This document shows positions 1 through 9,330 of a stretch of 34,085 nt of DNA, one piece after another. A program made the position numbers and the translations under genes. Under the pieces are notes generated by a model that had not been told where the DNA came from, did not search any database, and was given only the letters and a program-made list of their open reading frames with translations. The stretch's first letter is position 1. Each line of letters starts with the position of its first letter. This DNA is from Bacteroidales bacterium (lineage in GTDB: Bacteria > Bacteroidota > Bacteroidia > Bacteroidales > UBA6680). The DNA lies in contig JAFGOQ010000221.1 in the NCBI GenBank assembly GCA_016926405.1, positions 1-34,085 of the forward strand, written 5' to 3'.

Positions 1-2
1 AC

Positions 3-719
3 CCTTTATACTATAAAGACTTTTTTGAGAATTATGGCTTTCAAAATTATTTTAATCAATATTCGTATGAGCGTTTAGTTGAGAGTAATCTTAACCCACT
101 AATTATTGATAAAGCAAAACGTATTGAGGAATCGGGCGATTATCATTGTGAGAATCTATCTTTAAAGAATAAGAAGAAGTATGCTGCCGATTTTGCTGAA
201 ATTTACAATCAAGGATGGGCTAAATTTCCTGGTATAAAAAAGATGTCGTCACAACAAGTTGAGCTAATTATAAAATCGATATCACCAATTTTAGATCCAA
301 AGCTTACCTATTTTGCATATCATAAAAATCAACCCGTAGGGTTTTTTATTATGATTCCCGACATTAATAATATTGTTAAACGACTTAATGGAAAGATGAA
401 TCTTTTAGGGAAAATAAGGTTCTTCTTAATGATGAAATATTTTCTTAAACCTACAAAAGCTGTTGGTTTAATTTTTGGTATTGTACCTAAACATCAGGGT
501 AAAGGTTTGCATGGTTATTTGGTTAACGAATTTGCAAAGAATGTCTTCAATAATAAATTTCAGTATAAAACTATTGAGTTAAATTGGATTGGCGATTTCA
601 ACCCATCGATGATGAAGGTTTGTAATGAGATTGGTGCCAATATTATTAAAACACATGTTACTTATAGATTTTTAATAGATAAAAATATTGTGTTTTCGCG
701 CGCAAAGAAACTTAGCTAG
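3..719 (+). CDS. GNAT-like N-acyltransferase, 5'-truncated by the window edge
   Basis: The frame of ORF 243..719 is open back to base 3 (PLYYKDFFENYGFQNYFNQYSYERLVESNLNPLIIDKAKRIEESGDYHCENLSLKNKKKYAADFAEIYNQGWAKFPGIKK-MSSQQ...). GNAT-like segment 'GLIFGIVPKHQGKGLHGYLVNEF'. Confidence 0.75.
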   Translation, partial: PLYYKDFFENYGFQNYFNQYSYERLVESNLNPLIIDKAKRIEESGDYHCENLSLKNKKKYAADFAEIYNQGWAKFPGIKKMSSQQVELIIKSISPILDPKLTYFAYHKNQPVGFFIMIPDINNIVKRLNGKMNLLGKIRFFLMMKYFLKPTKAVGLIFGIVPKHQGKGLHGYLVNEFAKNVFNNKFQYKTIELNWIGDFNPSMMKVCNEIGANIIKTHVTYRFLIDKNIVFSRAKKLS

Positions 720-755
720 TTTATCTTTGTTGCAAACTATAAAACTAGTATTGCA

Positions 756-1334
756 ATGGATAAATTTGAATCAACTATTATAAGTCATGATGTAGCTAAT
801 AAGATTAGTGTTACAAGAATCATTTTGTCGTCGCTATTTATCTGGGCTGTTTTTAATATTTTAATATATAATCAGGTAGTACAAAAGTCGTCTGATAAAG
901 CACAGGTAGAGTCTGTTGTTTTTATTTCGACTTTAGTTTTTTTACTTATATCTGCTCTATTCCTTGTTTATCGTTTTAAAGGATACTTAAGAAAAGTTGG
1001 TAGGATAGTGATTTCTGAAGACGAGATTACTATTTCGTCGAAAGTGTTAGCTGATATACTTAAGGTTGACCAGGTAGACGATTTGATTTTAATTTACAGT
1101 CATTACAAAGTTCCATTGTTGCTTTTGCCAGGAAACAAGAATAGCATAGAATTTAAAAGAGATAACAAAAGATATAAGTTCGAATTTTTAATCCGTTCGA
1201 AAAAAGAGTACAATAAATTAGTCTCAATTGTTGAGTTGTGGTACAAAAATGGTATACAATTGCACGAAACCGATTCGCGTGGATACTCTCAATATCTTCT
1301 TAAGCCTGTTGAACCAGAAGAGTTAGAGGATTAA
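756..1334 (+). CDS. hypothetical membrane protein (two N-terminal TM segments)
   Basis: 192-aa ORF with two hydrophobic stretches near the N terminus. TATCTTTG (Bacteroidetes -7-like TAnnTTTG) at 722-729 upstream. Confidence 0.65.
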   Translation: MDKFESTIISHDVANKISVTRIILSSLFIWAVFNILIYNQVVQKSSDKAQVESVVFISTLVFLLISALFLVYRFKGYLRKVGRIVISEDEITISSKVLADILKVDQVDDLILIYSHYKVPLLLLPGNKNSIEFKRDNKRYKFEFLIRSKKEYNKLVSIVELWYKNGIQLHETDSRGYSQYLLKPVEPEELED

Positions 1335-1396
1335 TTAGGGTATTCATTACGATCATTCATTTATTCTATCAATCATTTTTATTACTACTTGGGTTT

Positions 1397-3463
1397 ATGA
1401 AGAAATCATTTGTTATTATACTTTTTCTTAGTGTTGTATTTAGCAGCAAAGCACAGAAGGATATCTCTACAATATTGCGTTATTCAGATACTACTAGTTT
1501 TAATTTTACAAACGAGTGGCAATATTTATCGACAGATATTTATCTTTTTAATGCGCCTGAATTTTCGAAATTAATTAACGAGTTAAATGTTGGGTTGTAT
1601 GGTAAAAAGAGAAAACGCCGTAAAAGTAAAGTAGAAGAGGAGTGGCTCGAATATCTGTTTATTTCGGCCAAGCTTAAAAATGTTAGTTTCTTTGGTAATA
1701 AAGATATTACCTATCCGCTTTATAATTTTCAGGTTGAGACTGGCGGAAAAGATAAGAACCGAAAGTATGTAAATCATCAAATTGATCATATTCGTATTAT
1801 AGATAATTTGCCTCTTTATACTGCTCGCGATTATATTGATGCAGAGATTAGCGTTAAGGCTTTAACCGATAATAGTAGTAATATTATTCTTGGGCTTATT
1901 GCTCGTCAGTTGCAGAATATTGCTGGTATATCAAATCCTTCGAAAGCAATTTTATCTATTGTTGGCGAATTTGGGCACTTTATGGAGAATAGTTCTCAGA
2001 AGAAAGAGTATCAGTTTAGTTCTTCAATAAGACTTTTTGAGCAGAATAATTTTGATACCAGATTGCACTCGCTTAAAATATATGAGCTAAATACCGATAA
2101 TAGTTCTCCCGATAAGATTAACACAAAACCATTGGCTACCTTTTTTCGCGACAACGATAACCCTCAAATAAATCGCGATAAGTTAGATTCAATAATAAAC
2201 TATAAATCGTATCCAATATTAGTAGTTGCAAACTACAAATCGCTATATAAAATGGAAGAGGTTTCGGGCGATGAAATAACATTTGCATCAATTGAAAAAC
2301 GAAAATTGAAAATTGAAAGCGACTTCCGTAGTGGACTTATAAACACCGAAACATACCGACAAGAGACCGATTTTATTTCGTTTATCACCCAGTTTGCTCA
2401 TCTGAAAAGTAATTTAGAGATGTATAATCTGAATTATAAAACGGGTAATTCCGATGCTGTTTTCATGACTCTTTTTAATGTTCTTAAGTATTACCGTCAG
2501 CTTAACGAGCTGTTTAAGCAGATGGAATTTAAATACAAATCGAACAGTACTTATAAAACTGTTTTTAGAGCCGAGTATAAATCGATAATTGGCTTCGCTA
2601 ATATTTATTTAGAGAGCGATCATAACCTTAAATCGGGTAAAGAGATGATTAATACTCTTGCAATGTTAGAGTCAAATAAGCTCGATAAGGCCGATTCGGT
2701 AACTGTTGAAAATAACCTTCGTAATCTTCATTTTATCGATGCTTTCGATAAATCAATAGTTCAGAAGTCGGTTGCTGGTGAGTCTATTAATAAGTATGTT
2801 GAGGTGCTTGAGCAGCAGTATTATAATAAATATTTTAAGATTGATATCGATAAACTTGATGCAACAATAGCTCATCCTAGAAACAACAGTTATCGCGATA
2901 ATATTCAACATAAAATAGTTGTAACAAATTGTTTGTCGTGTCGCGAAAATGGTAAAAAGGCAATAGAAAAGTACAACAACAAATTAAGTGAATATCATAA
3001 AATTGTTATGTTGAAAAATGTTGATAGTCTTACTGTTTCAATAGAGAATAAGATGTTTGACATTTGGGATAAACGCGATTTGCTTCGCGAAAATTTCGGC
3101 AATTTACCTGCCGATAGTTTGCTTTCGGAAAGTACTAAACTTCTGAAGAAAAAATATCTTCAGGTTATTCGCGATGTCGACGATCTATCGGCCTTGTTAA
3201 AAATAAATGTCTCGGAAAAAGAAAATGTTATTATTGCCGAATACATTGTTAAGCTTGAGACTCTTCCTACTGATATAATGCAAAATATTGACTTTATTTG
3301 CACCAAAATGCCAGAAATGTGTCGTAAACAAGTTGTTGTTAAAAAAGATACTGTTAACTTAATTGACACTTTACTTGTTAATAAGAATGTTGATAGTTTA
3401 TTGGTTAACAAAAATATTGATAGTCTACAGATAGCTAATTTTGAAACACTAATTGTTAAGTAA
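1397..3463 (+). CDS. secreted hypothetical protein with signal peptide
   Basis: 688-aa ORF starting MKKSFVIILFLSVVFSSKAQ. No family recognised. Confidence 0.7.
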   Translation: MKKSFVIILFLSVVFSSKAQKDISTILRYSDTTSFNFTNEWQYLSTDIYLFNAPEFSKLINELNVGLYGKKRKRRKSKVEEEWLEYLFISAKLKNVSFFGNKDITYPLYNFQVETGGKDKNRKYVNHQIDHIRIIDNLPLYTARDYIDAEISVKALTDNSSNIILGLIARQLQNIAGISNPSKAILSIVGEFGHFMENSSQKKEYQFSSSIRLFEQNNFDTRLHSLKIYELNTDNSSPDKINTKPLATFFRDNDNPQINRDKLDSIINYKSYPILVVANYKSLYKMEEVSGDEITFASIEKRKLKIESDFRSGLINTETYRQETDFISFITQFAHLKSNLEMYNLNYKTGNSDAVFMTLFNVLKYYRQLNELFKQMEFKYKSNSTYKTVFRAEYKSIIGFANIYLESDHNLKSGKEMINTLAMLESNKLDKADSVTVENNLRNLHFIDAFDKSIVQKSVAGESINKYVEVLEQQYYNKYFKIDIDKLDATIAHPRNNSYRDNIQHKIVVTNCLSCRENGKKAIEKYNNKLSEYHKIVMLKNVDSLTVSIENKMFDIWDKRDLLRENFGNLPADSLLSESTKLLKKKYLQVIRDVDDLSALLKINVSEKENVIIAEYIVKLETLPTDIMQNIDFICTKMPEMCRKQVVVKKDTVNLIDTLLVNKNVDSLLVNKNIDSLQIANFETLIVK

Positions 3464-3480
3464 ACCTTTTAATAGTAGTT

Positions 3481-3987
3481 ATGGAAAATAGAGACTCTTT
3501 AAGAATATGTGTTCTTGGTTACGGAGTAAACGTTTCCGAAAAAAATAAAGAGTTAGCTAAAGAGGCTGGCAAATATATAGCCGAGGCTGGATTTGTTACT
3601 GTAGTTGGTAATTTACAGGGAACTTTCTTTGAGGCCTTAAATGGTGCAAATAGTAATAATGGTAAAACATCGTTAATTCTTTCTAAAGATATCACATCTG
3701 AACCGCCTGTTTATTGTACCGATATATTATTTGTTGACAACGAACAGGCTAAACATTTACAAATGGCTAAAACATGTTGGGCTACTATTATTATTGGAGG
3801 TGGTGAAGGTTCACGTGATGTTGTTAACTTAATGATTGATCAGGGGTGCAAAATTGTTGCAATTTCTGGTTCAGGTGGTATTGCCGATAGTTTACTTTCA
3901 GATAAAATATATAGAACATCGTCGGTTTCCGATGGTGTAAATTGGATTAAAGAAATATGTTATGCAGTCGATAAAAACAATTTTTAA
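3481..3987 (+). CDS. SLOG/TIGR00725-like Rossmann protein
   Basis: 168 aa; 'RICVLGYGVNVSEKNKELAKEAGKYIAEAGFVTVVGNLQGTFFEALNGA' and 'ATIIIGGGEGSRDVVNLMI' resemble LOG/SLOG architecture. Confidence 0.65.
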   Translation: MENRDSLRICVLGYGVNVSEKNKELAKEAGKYIAEAGFVTVVGNLQGTFFEALNGANSNNGKTSLILSKDITSEPPVYCTDILFVDNEQAKHLQMAKTCWATIIIGGGEGSRDVVNLMIDQGCKIVAISGSGGIADSLLSDKIYRTSSVSDGVNWIKEICYAVDKNNF

Positions 3988-5167
3988 AGTAGGTTTAGGT
4001 CCTTCTAGTTCTCATACAATAGGTCCGGGTAGAGCAGCAGAGATGTTTTTAGAGAAGCATCCTTCTGTTAAAAAGTTTAGAGTTACTCTTTATGGTAGCT
4101 TGGCTGCAACAGGTAAAGGTCATAATACCGACAAGGCCATAGAGAAGATTCTAAAATCGGATGTTGAAATTGTTTGGAAAGAAGATATAGAGCTACCAAT
4201 GCATCCTAATGGAATGCTGTTTGAAGCTTTCGACGATAACAATAAAGTAATTGATAGTTGGGAAGTTTATAGTGTTGGTGGTGGTGCTTTAAAAGATACT
4301 TTAAACACTTTTCAAGATTCGCCAGATATTTATCCAATGACAACTATGAACGATATTCTTAACTGGTGTAAAACCGAAGGACGATCGTTTTGGGAATATG
4401 TTGAGAAAGTTGAAGGACCTGAAATTTGGGATTTTCTTGCCGATATATGGAAAATTATGCAAGAGACAATTGAAACAGGACTCGACAACGAAGGTGTTCT
4501 TCCTGGCCCTTTGCGTGTAATTCGTAAAGCTTCGTCGTATCATACAAAAGCCAATATGGCCGCTTTTGATATAAAAACCAAAGGAACAATTTTCTCGTAT
4601 GCCCTAGCTGTTGCCGAAGAGAATGCTAATGGTGGTAGAATTGTTACCGCTCCTACATGTGGCGCTTCGGGTGTGTTACCTGCGGCTCTATATTTTGCAT
4701 ACAAAAACCAAGGTATTAGCGAATCGCGAATACTTAGAGCTTTGGCTATTGCTGGTCTTATTGGTGCTTTGGTAAAGACAAACGCTTCAATATCGGGTGC
4801 CGAAGTAGGTTGCCAAGGCGAGATTGGTACAGCTTGTTCTATGGCTTCCGGTGCTATGGCTTATTTGCTTGGCGGTACTCCTGCTCAGGTTGAATATGCT
4901 GCCGAAATGGGTATTGAGCATTATTTAGGTCTTACCTGCGATCCAATTTTAGGGTATGTTCAGATTCCTTGTATTGAGCGAAATGCTTTTGCTGCCGATA
5001 AGGCTCGCGAGAGTGCTATATTTGCATTCTTCTCCGATGGTGCTCATAAAATCCCTTTCGATCAGGTGGTTCAAACAATGCTTGAAACAGGGCGCGATAT
5101 GCAATCCAATTATCGTGAGACAAGTAAAGGTGGGTTAGCCAGAACTTGGAAACCTCTGTTACCATAG
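3962..5167 (+). CDS. sdaA: L-serine ammonia-lyase (iron-sulfur, single chain)
   Basis: N-terminal 'KVGLGPSSSHTIGPGRAAE'. Conserved cysteine segments 'APTCGASGVLPAA', 'GCQGEIGTACSMASGAMAYLLGG' and 'LTCDPILGYVQIPCIERN'. Confidence 0.92.
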   Translation: MQSIKTIFKVGLGPSSSHTIGPGRAAEMFLEKHPSVKKFRVTLYGSLAATGKGHNTDKAIEKILKSDVEIVWKEDIELPMHPNGMLFEAFDDNNKVIDSWEVYSVGGGALKDTLNTFQDSPDIYPMTTMNDILNWCKTEGRSFWEYVEKVEGPEIWDFLADIWKIMQETIETGLDNEGVLPGPLRVIRKASSYHTKANMAAFDIKTKGTIFSYALAVAEENANGGRIVTAPTCGASGVLPAALYFAYKNQGISESRILRALAIAGLIGALVKTNASISGAEVGCQGEIGTACSMASGAMAYLLGGTPAQVEYAAEMGIEHYLGLTCDPILGYVQIPCIERNAFAADKARESAIFAFFSDGAHKIPFDQVVQTMLETGRDMQSNYRETSKGGLARTWKPLLP

Positions 5168-5179
5168 ATAATAAATAAT

Positions 5180-5268
5180 GATGGTGTCCAAAAAAATATT
5201 TCAATTGTCATCCTGAGCGGAGTAGAAGTATGACAATTGAATAGCAATCTTTTTTTTTGGACACCATC
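5180..5268. repeat. Composite inverted repeat/hairpin containing a TCATCCTGAGCGGAGTAGAAG core
   Basis: Outer arms gatggtgtccaaaaaaa (5180-5196) and tttttttggacaccatc (5252-5268). Inner arms ttcaattgtcat (5200-5211) and atgacaattgaa (5230-5241). Confidence 0.85.
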
Positions 5269-5283
5269 GCAAAACAGATAGTA

Positions 5284-5901
5284 ATGACTAAAAAAATTTA
5301 TTTCTGTATTCTCTTTTTATTTGCCTTAGTTGCTTTACATGCAAACAATAATACCATAGCTAGGCTGGCAAATAAAATCGAAAAAGATTCAACCATTATT
5401 CAATTCTCTGAGTCAATAAAGGCTTTTAGTAATATTCAACCATTGGTTAAAAACAATTGGTTAGTTGAGTATTATATTGCTTTTGGTAATGTGCAAATTG
5501 CTATGCTATCAGATGAAAAGAAACAGATAATAGATTTTTTACATAAGTCTACTACACATATTAATATTGCCGATTCGTTATCGCCAAACAACTCCGAAAT
5601 ACTATCTGTAAAAGCTTTTATAGCGCAGGTGACAATAAAAACTAACAAGCTTAAAGCTTTAAAAATGTCGCGCTTGGCCGATAATTATTTAGATACGGCT
5701 TTAATGATAAATCCAAATAACCCACGAGCAATGTTTTTAAAAGGACAAAATTTGTTCTATACTCCAAAAGCTGTTGGCGGTGGGAACAAAAAGGCGTTGC
5801 CCTTTTTTATTAAGGCTCGCGAATTATTTAAAAACAACACCAATTTTCCTAAATGGGGTGCCAGTCAAAACCTCGATCAGATAAAAATATGCAGCAAATA
5901 A
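5284..5901 (+). CDS. secreted TPR-like hypothetical protein
   Basis: The track start at 5257 is TTG inside the hairpin arm. ATG at 5284 gives a signal peptide, MTKKIYFCILFLFALVALHANN. TPR-like 'YLDTALMINPNNPRAMFLKGQNLFYTPKAVGGGNKKALPFFIKARELF'. Confidence 0.65.
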   Translation: MTKKIYFCILFLFALVALHANNNTIARLANKIEKDSTIIQFSESIKAFSNIQPLVKNNWLVEYYIAFGNVQIAMLSDEKKQIIDFLHKSTTHINIADSLSPNNSEILSVKAFIAQVTIKTNKLKALKMSRLADNYLDTALMINPNNPRAMFLKGQNLFYTPKAVGGGNKKALPFFIKARELFKNNTNFPKWGASQNLDQIKICSK

Positions 5902-6533
5902 AAAATGTTATTTGGGACTGGAATGGCACTATTTTAAACGACATAGAGCTTTGTATTAATTGTATAAATGTTGTTTTACGAGAGCGTAATATTCCTGAGC
6001 TTACCTACGAACGCTATATCGAAATTTTTGGATTCCCTGTTAAGGATTATTACGAGCGTGCTGGATTAAATTTTGCCAACGAACCTTTTGAGATTCCTGC
6101 CAAGCAGTTTATCGATCTGTACCATAACAACTGGAGTAGCTGTTCGGTTTTTACCGATGCTACAAAGGCGCTTAAACATTTTCAAGATAAAGGTATTAAG
6201 CAGTTTGTTTTGTCGGCCATGGAACATAATGCGTTGCAAAAGCAGACCAACCATTTTGGTGTTGATGGTTATTTTAACCACATTCAGGGTATCGATAATC
6301 ATTTTGCCGAAAGCAAACTGCAAACAGGTAAAAATCTTATGCAGCAATTTAATATTAATGCACAAGAGACTCTTTTTATTGGCGATACAACACACGATTT
6401 TGAAGTTGCACAGCAACTAGGTGTGCAATGTGTGTTAGTGGCTAAAGGACATCAGAACTTTAATATATTAAAAAGAGCAACAACTAATGTGTATAAGTCG
6501 TTGCTCGATTTTATTTATGATGAGTTAAATTAA
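5889..6533 (+). CDS. HAD-superfamily phosphatase (phosphoglycolate phosphatase-like)
   Basis: Internal ATG at 5889 puts the HAD motif at the N terminus: MQQIKNVIWDWNGTILND. Also 'LSAMEHNALQ' and 'FIGDTTHDFEVAQQLGVQCVLVAKGHQ'. Confidence 0.85.
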   Translation: MQQIKNVIWDWNGTILNDIELCINCINVVLRERNIPELTYERYIEIFGFPVKDYYERAGLNFANEPFEIPAKQFIDLYHNNWSSCSVFTDATKALKHFQDKGIKQFVLSAMEHNALQKQTNHFGVDGYFNHIQGIDNHFAESKLQTGKNLMQQFNINAQETLFIGDTTHDFEVAQQLGVQCVLVAKGHQNFNILKRATTNVYKSLLDFIYDELN

Positions 6534-6550
6534 CTTCTGTAATATCTCTT

Positions 6551-7840
6551 TTATCGCTTGTCGACAAAAGTAATAGGTTTGCGACTCATTTCCGGAAACT
6601 GTCGTTTGTAAATTTCGCTAATACTGTCGAATTTTACTGTTGGTGCAACACGCAGCTTGGCTCTAAAATGGTCTTTAATTTTCTTTTCGAATTGCTCCGA
6701 GGTGTTTTTACTTCCTATGTGAATTAAAATATCGTCGGTGCCAATGTTGTTTGTCGAAACCTCTACAATGTAATTCTCAATCTCTTCAAAATCGTTAAGT
6801 AAATCGTATAACGATGGTGGATAAAGGGTTGTTCCTTTATATTTTATCATCTGTTTTTTGCGGCCAATAACCGGTCCTAAGCGCATAGTGTTTCTGCCAC
6901 ATTCACACTTTTCGGTATAGTGATAACAAATGTCGCCCGTTTTAAAACGTAACAGTGGCATTGCCTCAACACCAATAGTTGTTATTGTAACCTCGCCAGG
7001 TTCGCCTTCGGCAACAGGCATGTCGTTATCGTCTAAAAATTCAACAATAATCATCTCGGGATGATGGTGCCCGCCTTTGCCCTGTCCGCATTCGGTAAAG
7101 GCCGTTCCCATTTCGGTAGAGGCGTATGTTGAGTATAGTTTAATATCCCACTTCTCGCGAATTTTCTGCCCTAAAGTGTTAAGTTCAAGGTTTGCATTTC
7201 GCATCGACTCGCCAATACAGATAGCCTTTTTAATAGAGCTGTTTTTATAATCGATGCCATTTTTCTCGGCATAATCAATTAGCTTAAGCAAAAACGAAGG
7301 AACGGTAATAAAGGCGTTTGGTTTAATTCGTTCAATGGTATCAAACTGTAATCCTGGGTTACCTGGACCCACGCGAACAATACCTCCGCCAAGTTTTCTT
7401 ATGCCTGCGTAATATGCCATTCCTGCCATAAATCGTCTGTCCATAGTTACCATAAGCTGGTAAATATCGTCGTTTGTTCCGTCGGCACAAGCAAACGATA
7501 TGTACTCGTTGTAAGCTAATCGTTCGATGTCTTTGTCGGTTAAGGCAAAAGTTACAGGATCGCCCAAAGTACCCGATGTTGTTGTATAGTCTACAACTTT
7601 ACCTTTGTCAACACATAAAAAGTCCATATTGCGTGCTTGCAAATCGTCTTTTGTGGTTGTTGGTATCTTTGTTAAATCTTCGAGAGTTTTAATATCGCGA
7701 GTATTGATATTGTGTTTCTCGAAAAGGTTTTGATAAAACTTCGAGTGATTTTTAAGGTAAACCAATAGTTCCGAAAGCCTATCTTCCTGATAAGCTTTTA
7801 TATCTTTTGTTGACTGAGTCTCTATTTCGGGTATAAACAT
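6551..7840 (-). CDS. AMP-binding enzyme, phenylacetate-CoA ligase/PaaK-like
   Basis: 429 aa; 'TTTSGTLGDPVTFALTDKD', 'YSTYASTEMGTAFTECGQGKGGHHHPEMIIVE', 'RFKTGDICYHYTEKCECGRNTMRLGPVIGRKKQMIKYKGTTLYP'. Confidence 0.85.
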   Translation of the reverse strand: MFIPEIETQSTKDIKAYQEDRLSELLVYLKNHSKFYQNLFEKHNINTRDIKTLEDLTKIPTTTKDDLQARNMDFLCVDKGKVVDYTTTSGTLGDPVTFALTDKDIERLAYNEYISFACADGTNDDIYQLMVTMDRRFMAGMAYYAGIRKLGGGIVRVGPGNPGLQFDTIERIKPNAFITVPSFLLKLIDYAEKNGIDYKNSSIKKAICIGESMRNANLELNTLGQKIREKWDIKLYSTYASTEMGTAFTECGQGKGGHHHPEMIIVEFLDDNDMPVAEGEPGEVTITTIGVEAMPLLRFKTGDICYHYTEKCECGRNTMRLGPVIGRKKQMIKYKGTTLYPPSLYDLLNDFEEIENYIVEVSTNNIGTDDILIHIGSKNTSEQFEKKIKDHFRAKLRVAPTVKFDSISEIYKRQFPEMSRKPITFVDKR

Positions 7841-7949
7841 TTATGATAAATTTTAAAAGCGCATAAAGTTAAAAATATATTAGGTTGGTTTTTGTTGATG
7901 TTGTAAAAATGTGTCACCCAAAAAGAATGAGAATGTTATAAAAACTCTA

Positions 7950-7986
7950 TTTCAATTGACATCTTGAACGGAGTAGAAGGATTCTC
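7950..7986. repeat. Diverged second copy of the 5200-5230 repeat core
   Basis: ttcaattgacatcttgaacggagtagaagga (from 7950) differs at 4 of 31 positions from ttcaattgtcatcctgagcggagtagaagta (from 5200). Confidence 0.7.
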
Positions 7987-8062
7987 TTATTTAATATAGA
8001 ATGTTACTAATGCACTCAACTTAACAAATGATGAAAAAAAAGCTCCCACAGCTACAGCTATA

Positions 8063-8800
8063 TTAGTTTACCGATGGCTCCTCAACAGATTTATTATCTG
8101 CAAGCGAATTCGATATACGCACACTCGATACATCTTTCGCAATCAGATTGTTAATCTGCTCAACAAGAATAGTTAACTCTGGTTTATTAGTTGCCTGTTG
8201 TTGCAAATCAATCATATTTAACAGGTTTCTCAAGCCAATAACCAAAGGTTTACGACTATCTGCAAGTGTATTGTTATTAGTGCTAATAACACTTGCGCGT
8301 TGCAAAACAAGGTTCTCGAAATTTGTTTGATTAGTTTTTATACTATCAACCCATCGAGTACCTTCTAATTTGCTTACCGAAGAAAGCAAAGGTTCAGACG
8401 TAAGCTCTTTTAAAAGATTTTTAAGAGCAGCAGTCTCCTCGGCATAACCATACTTATATAGTTCTTTGCCGTAACGCTCAATAGAATTATTTATCTGCTG
8501 AGCTGCTTGTTGCCAACCCTCTTCTTGGCTGTATAAACAAGCTTCAAGATACTTTTTAAAGGCAATAAACGATGCGTCGCGAAGTTGGTCGGCATTGTCA
8601 ATTGCTACTGTTAACGGATCGGTTGCATTGCGCATTAAAGCATTCTGAAAATTAGTAAAAGCTATTTTTACCAAATTCATAAACACCTCAACCCCTAGAC
8701 CCATTGTCAGAATTTGCGAATTCTCGATTAATGCAATCAAGTCTTTAGCAATCGTATAAAGAGCATTATTCGAGAATATCGTAAAGGGTATTTTTCTCAT
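8063..8800 (-). CDS. DUF6261-like hypothetical protein
   Basis: 245-aa all-alpha ORF (MRKIPFTIFSNNALYTIAKDLIALIENSQ...). Resemblance to the Bacteroidetes DUF6261 family is from memory and not searched. Confidence 0.6.
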   Translation of the reverse strand: MRKIPFTIFSNNALYTIAKDLIALIENSQILTMGLGVEVFMNLVKIAFTNFQNALMRNATDPLTVAIDNADQLRDASFIAFKKYLEACLYSQEEGWQQAAQQINNSIERYGKELYKYGYAEETAALKNLLKELTSEPLLSSVSKLEGTRWVDSIKTNQTNFENLVLQRASVISTNNNTLADSRKPLVIGLRNLLNMIDLQQQATNKPELTILVEQINNLIAKDVSSVRISNSLADNKSVEEPSVN

Positions 8801-8884
8801 AATATTCTCATTTTGTTTTTTAGTCTATTTTTTTTTGACTATTAAAAAATAGTCAACCACGTATTATACCATTAGCTTAGTATA

Positions 8885-8943
8885 CTCTACTCTTCAATAA
8901 TAAGTTTGCATTAACAATGCAAACTTATTATTGAAGAGTAGAG
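8885..8943. repeat. Perfect inverted repeat: 28-bp arms, 3-nt loop
   Basis: ctctactcttcaataataagtttgcatt (8885-8912) / aac / aatgcaaacttattattgaagagtagag (8916-8943). Every pair was checked. Confidence 0.97.
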
Positions 8944-9079
8944 CAACTATAATAATACTTTTGGTATTAAAATTTTAACCGAACACTTTAAAACAGTAGG
9001 AAATATGATTTATGTAATAATTGTTAGGGCAAAGTTTTTCCAAAAAACGTATTTTCTCACTGTAGGGCTATGTTTCAAG

Positions 9080-9330
9080 TTCTGATTTTCGTCCATCCGA
9101 CTGGAAAATTCATTTTTACCTTCTGTTTTTCAACCATCTCACCAGATATATGAATTTTAGATTCTGTTTTTCGACCCTCTGGCTGGAGAGTCGATTTTCG
9201 GATCTTGTTTTTCGTCCCTCTGGCTAGAGAGTCGATTTTCGGATCCTCTTTTTCGTCCCTCTGACTGGAGAGTCAATTTTCAGATCTTGTTTTTCGTCCC
9301 TCTGACTGGAGAGTCGATTTTCAGATTCTG
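9080..9330. repeat. 41-bp-period tandem array (six units plus a 5-nt partial)
   Basis: Unit starts at 9080, 9121, 9162, 9203, 9244, 9285 and 9326, all exactly 41 bp apart. Consensus about ttctgtttttcgtccctctgactggagagtcgattttcaga. Confidence 0.95.

Noticed and set aside
243-719. Track ORF taken as a complete gene
   Set aside because: The frame is open to the window edge with sensible upstream residues, so the M at 243 is probably internal.
6551-7840. Aromatic (phenylacetate) degradation locus
   Set aside because: Only a single PaaK-like ligase with no paa genes nearby; the substrate cannot be assigned.
9080-9330. 41-bp array as a CRISPR array
   Set aside because: Units are contiguous and similar over their full length, there are no unique spacers, and no cas genes are in the window.
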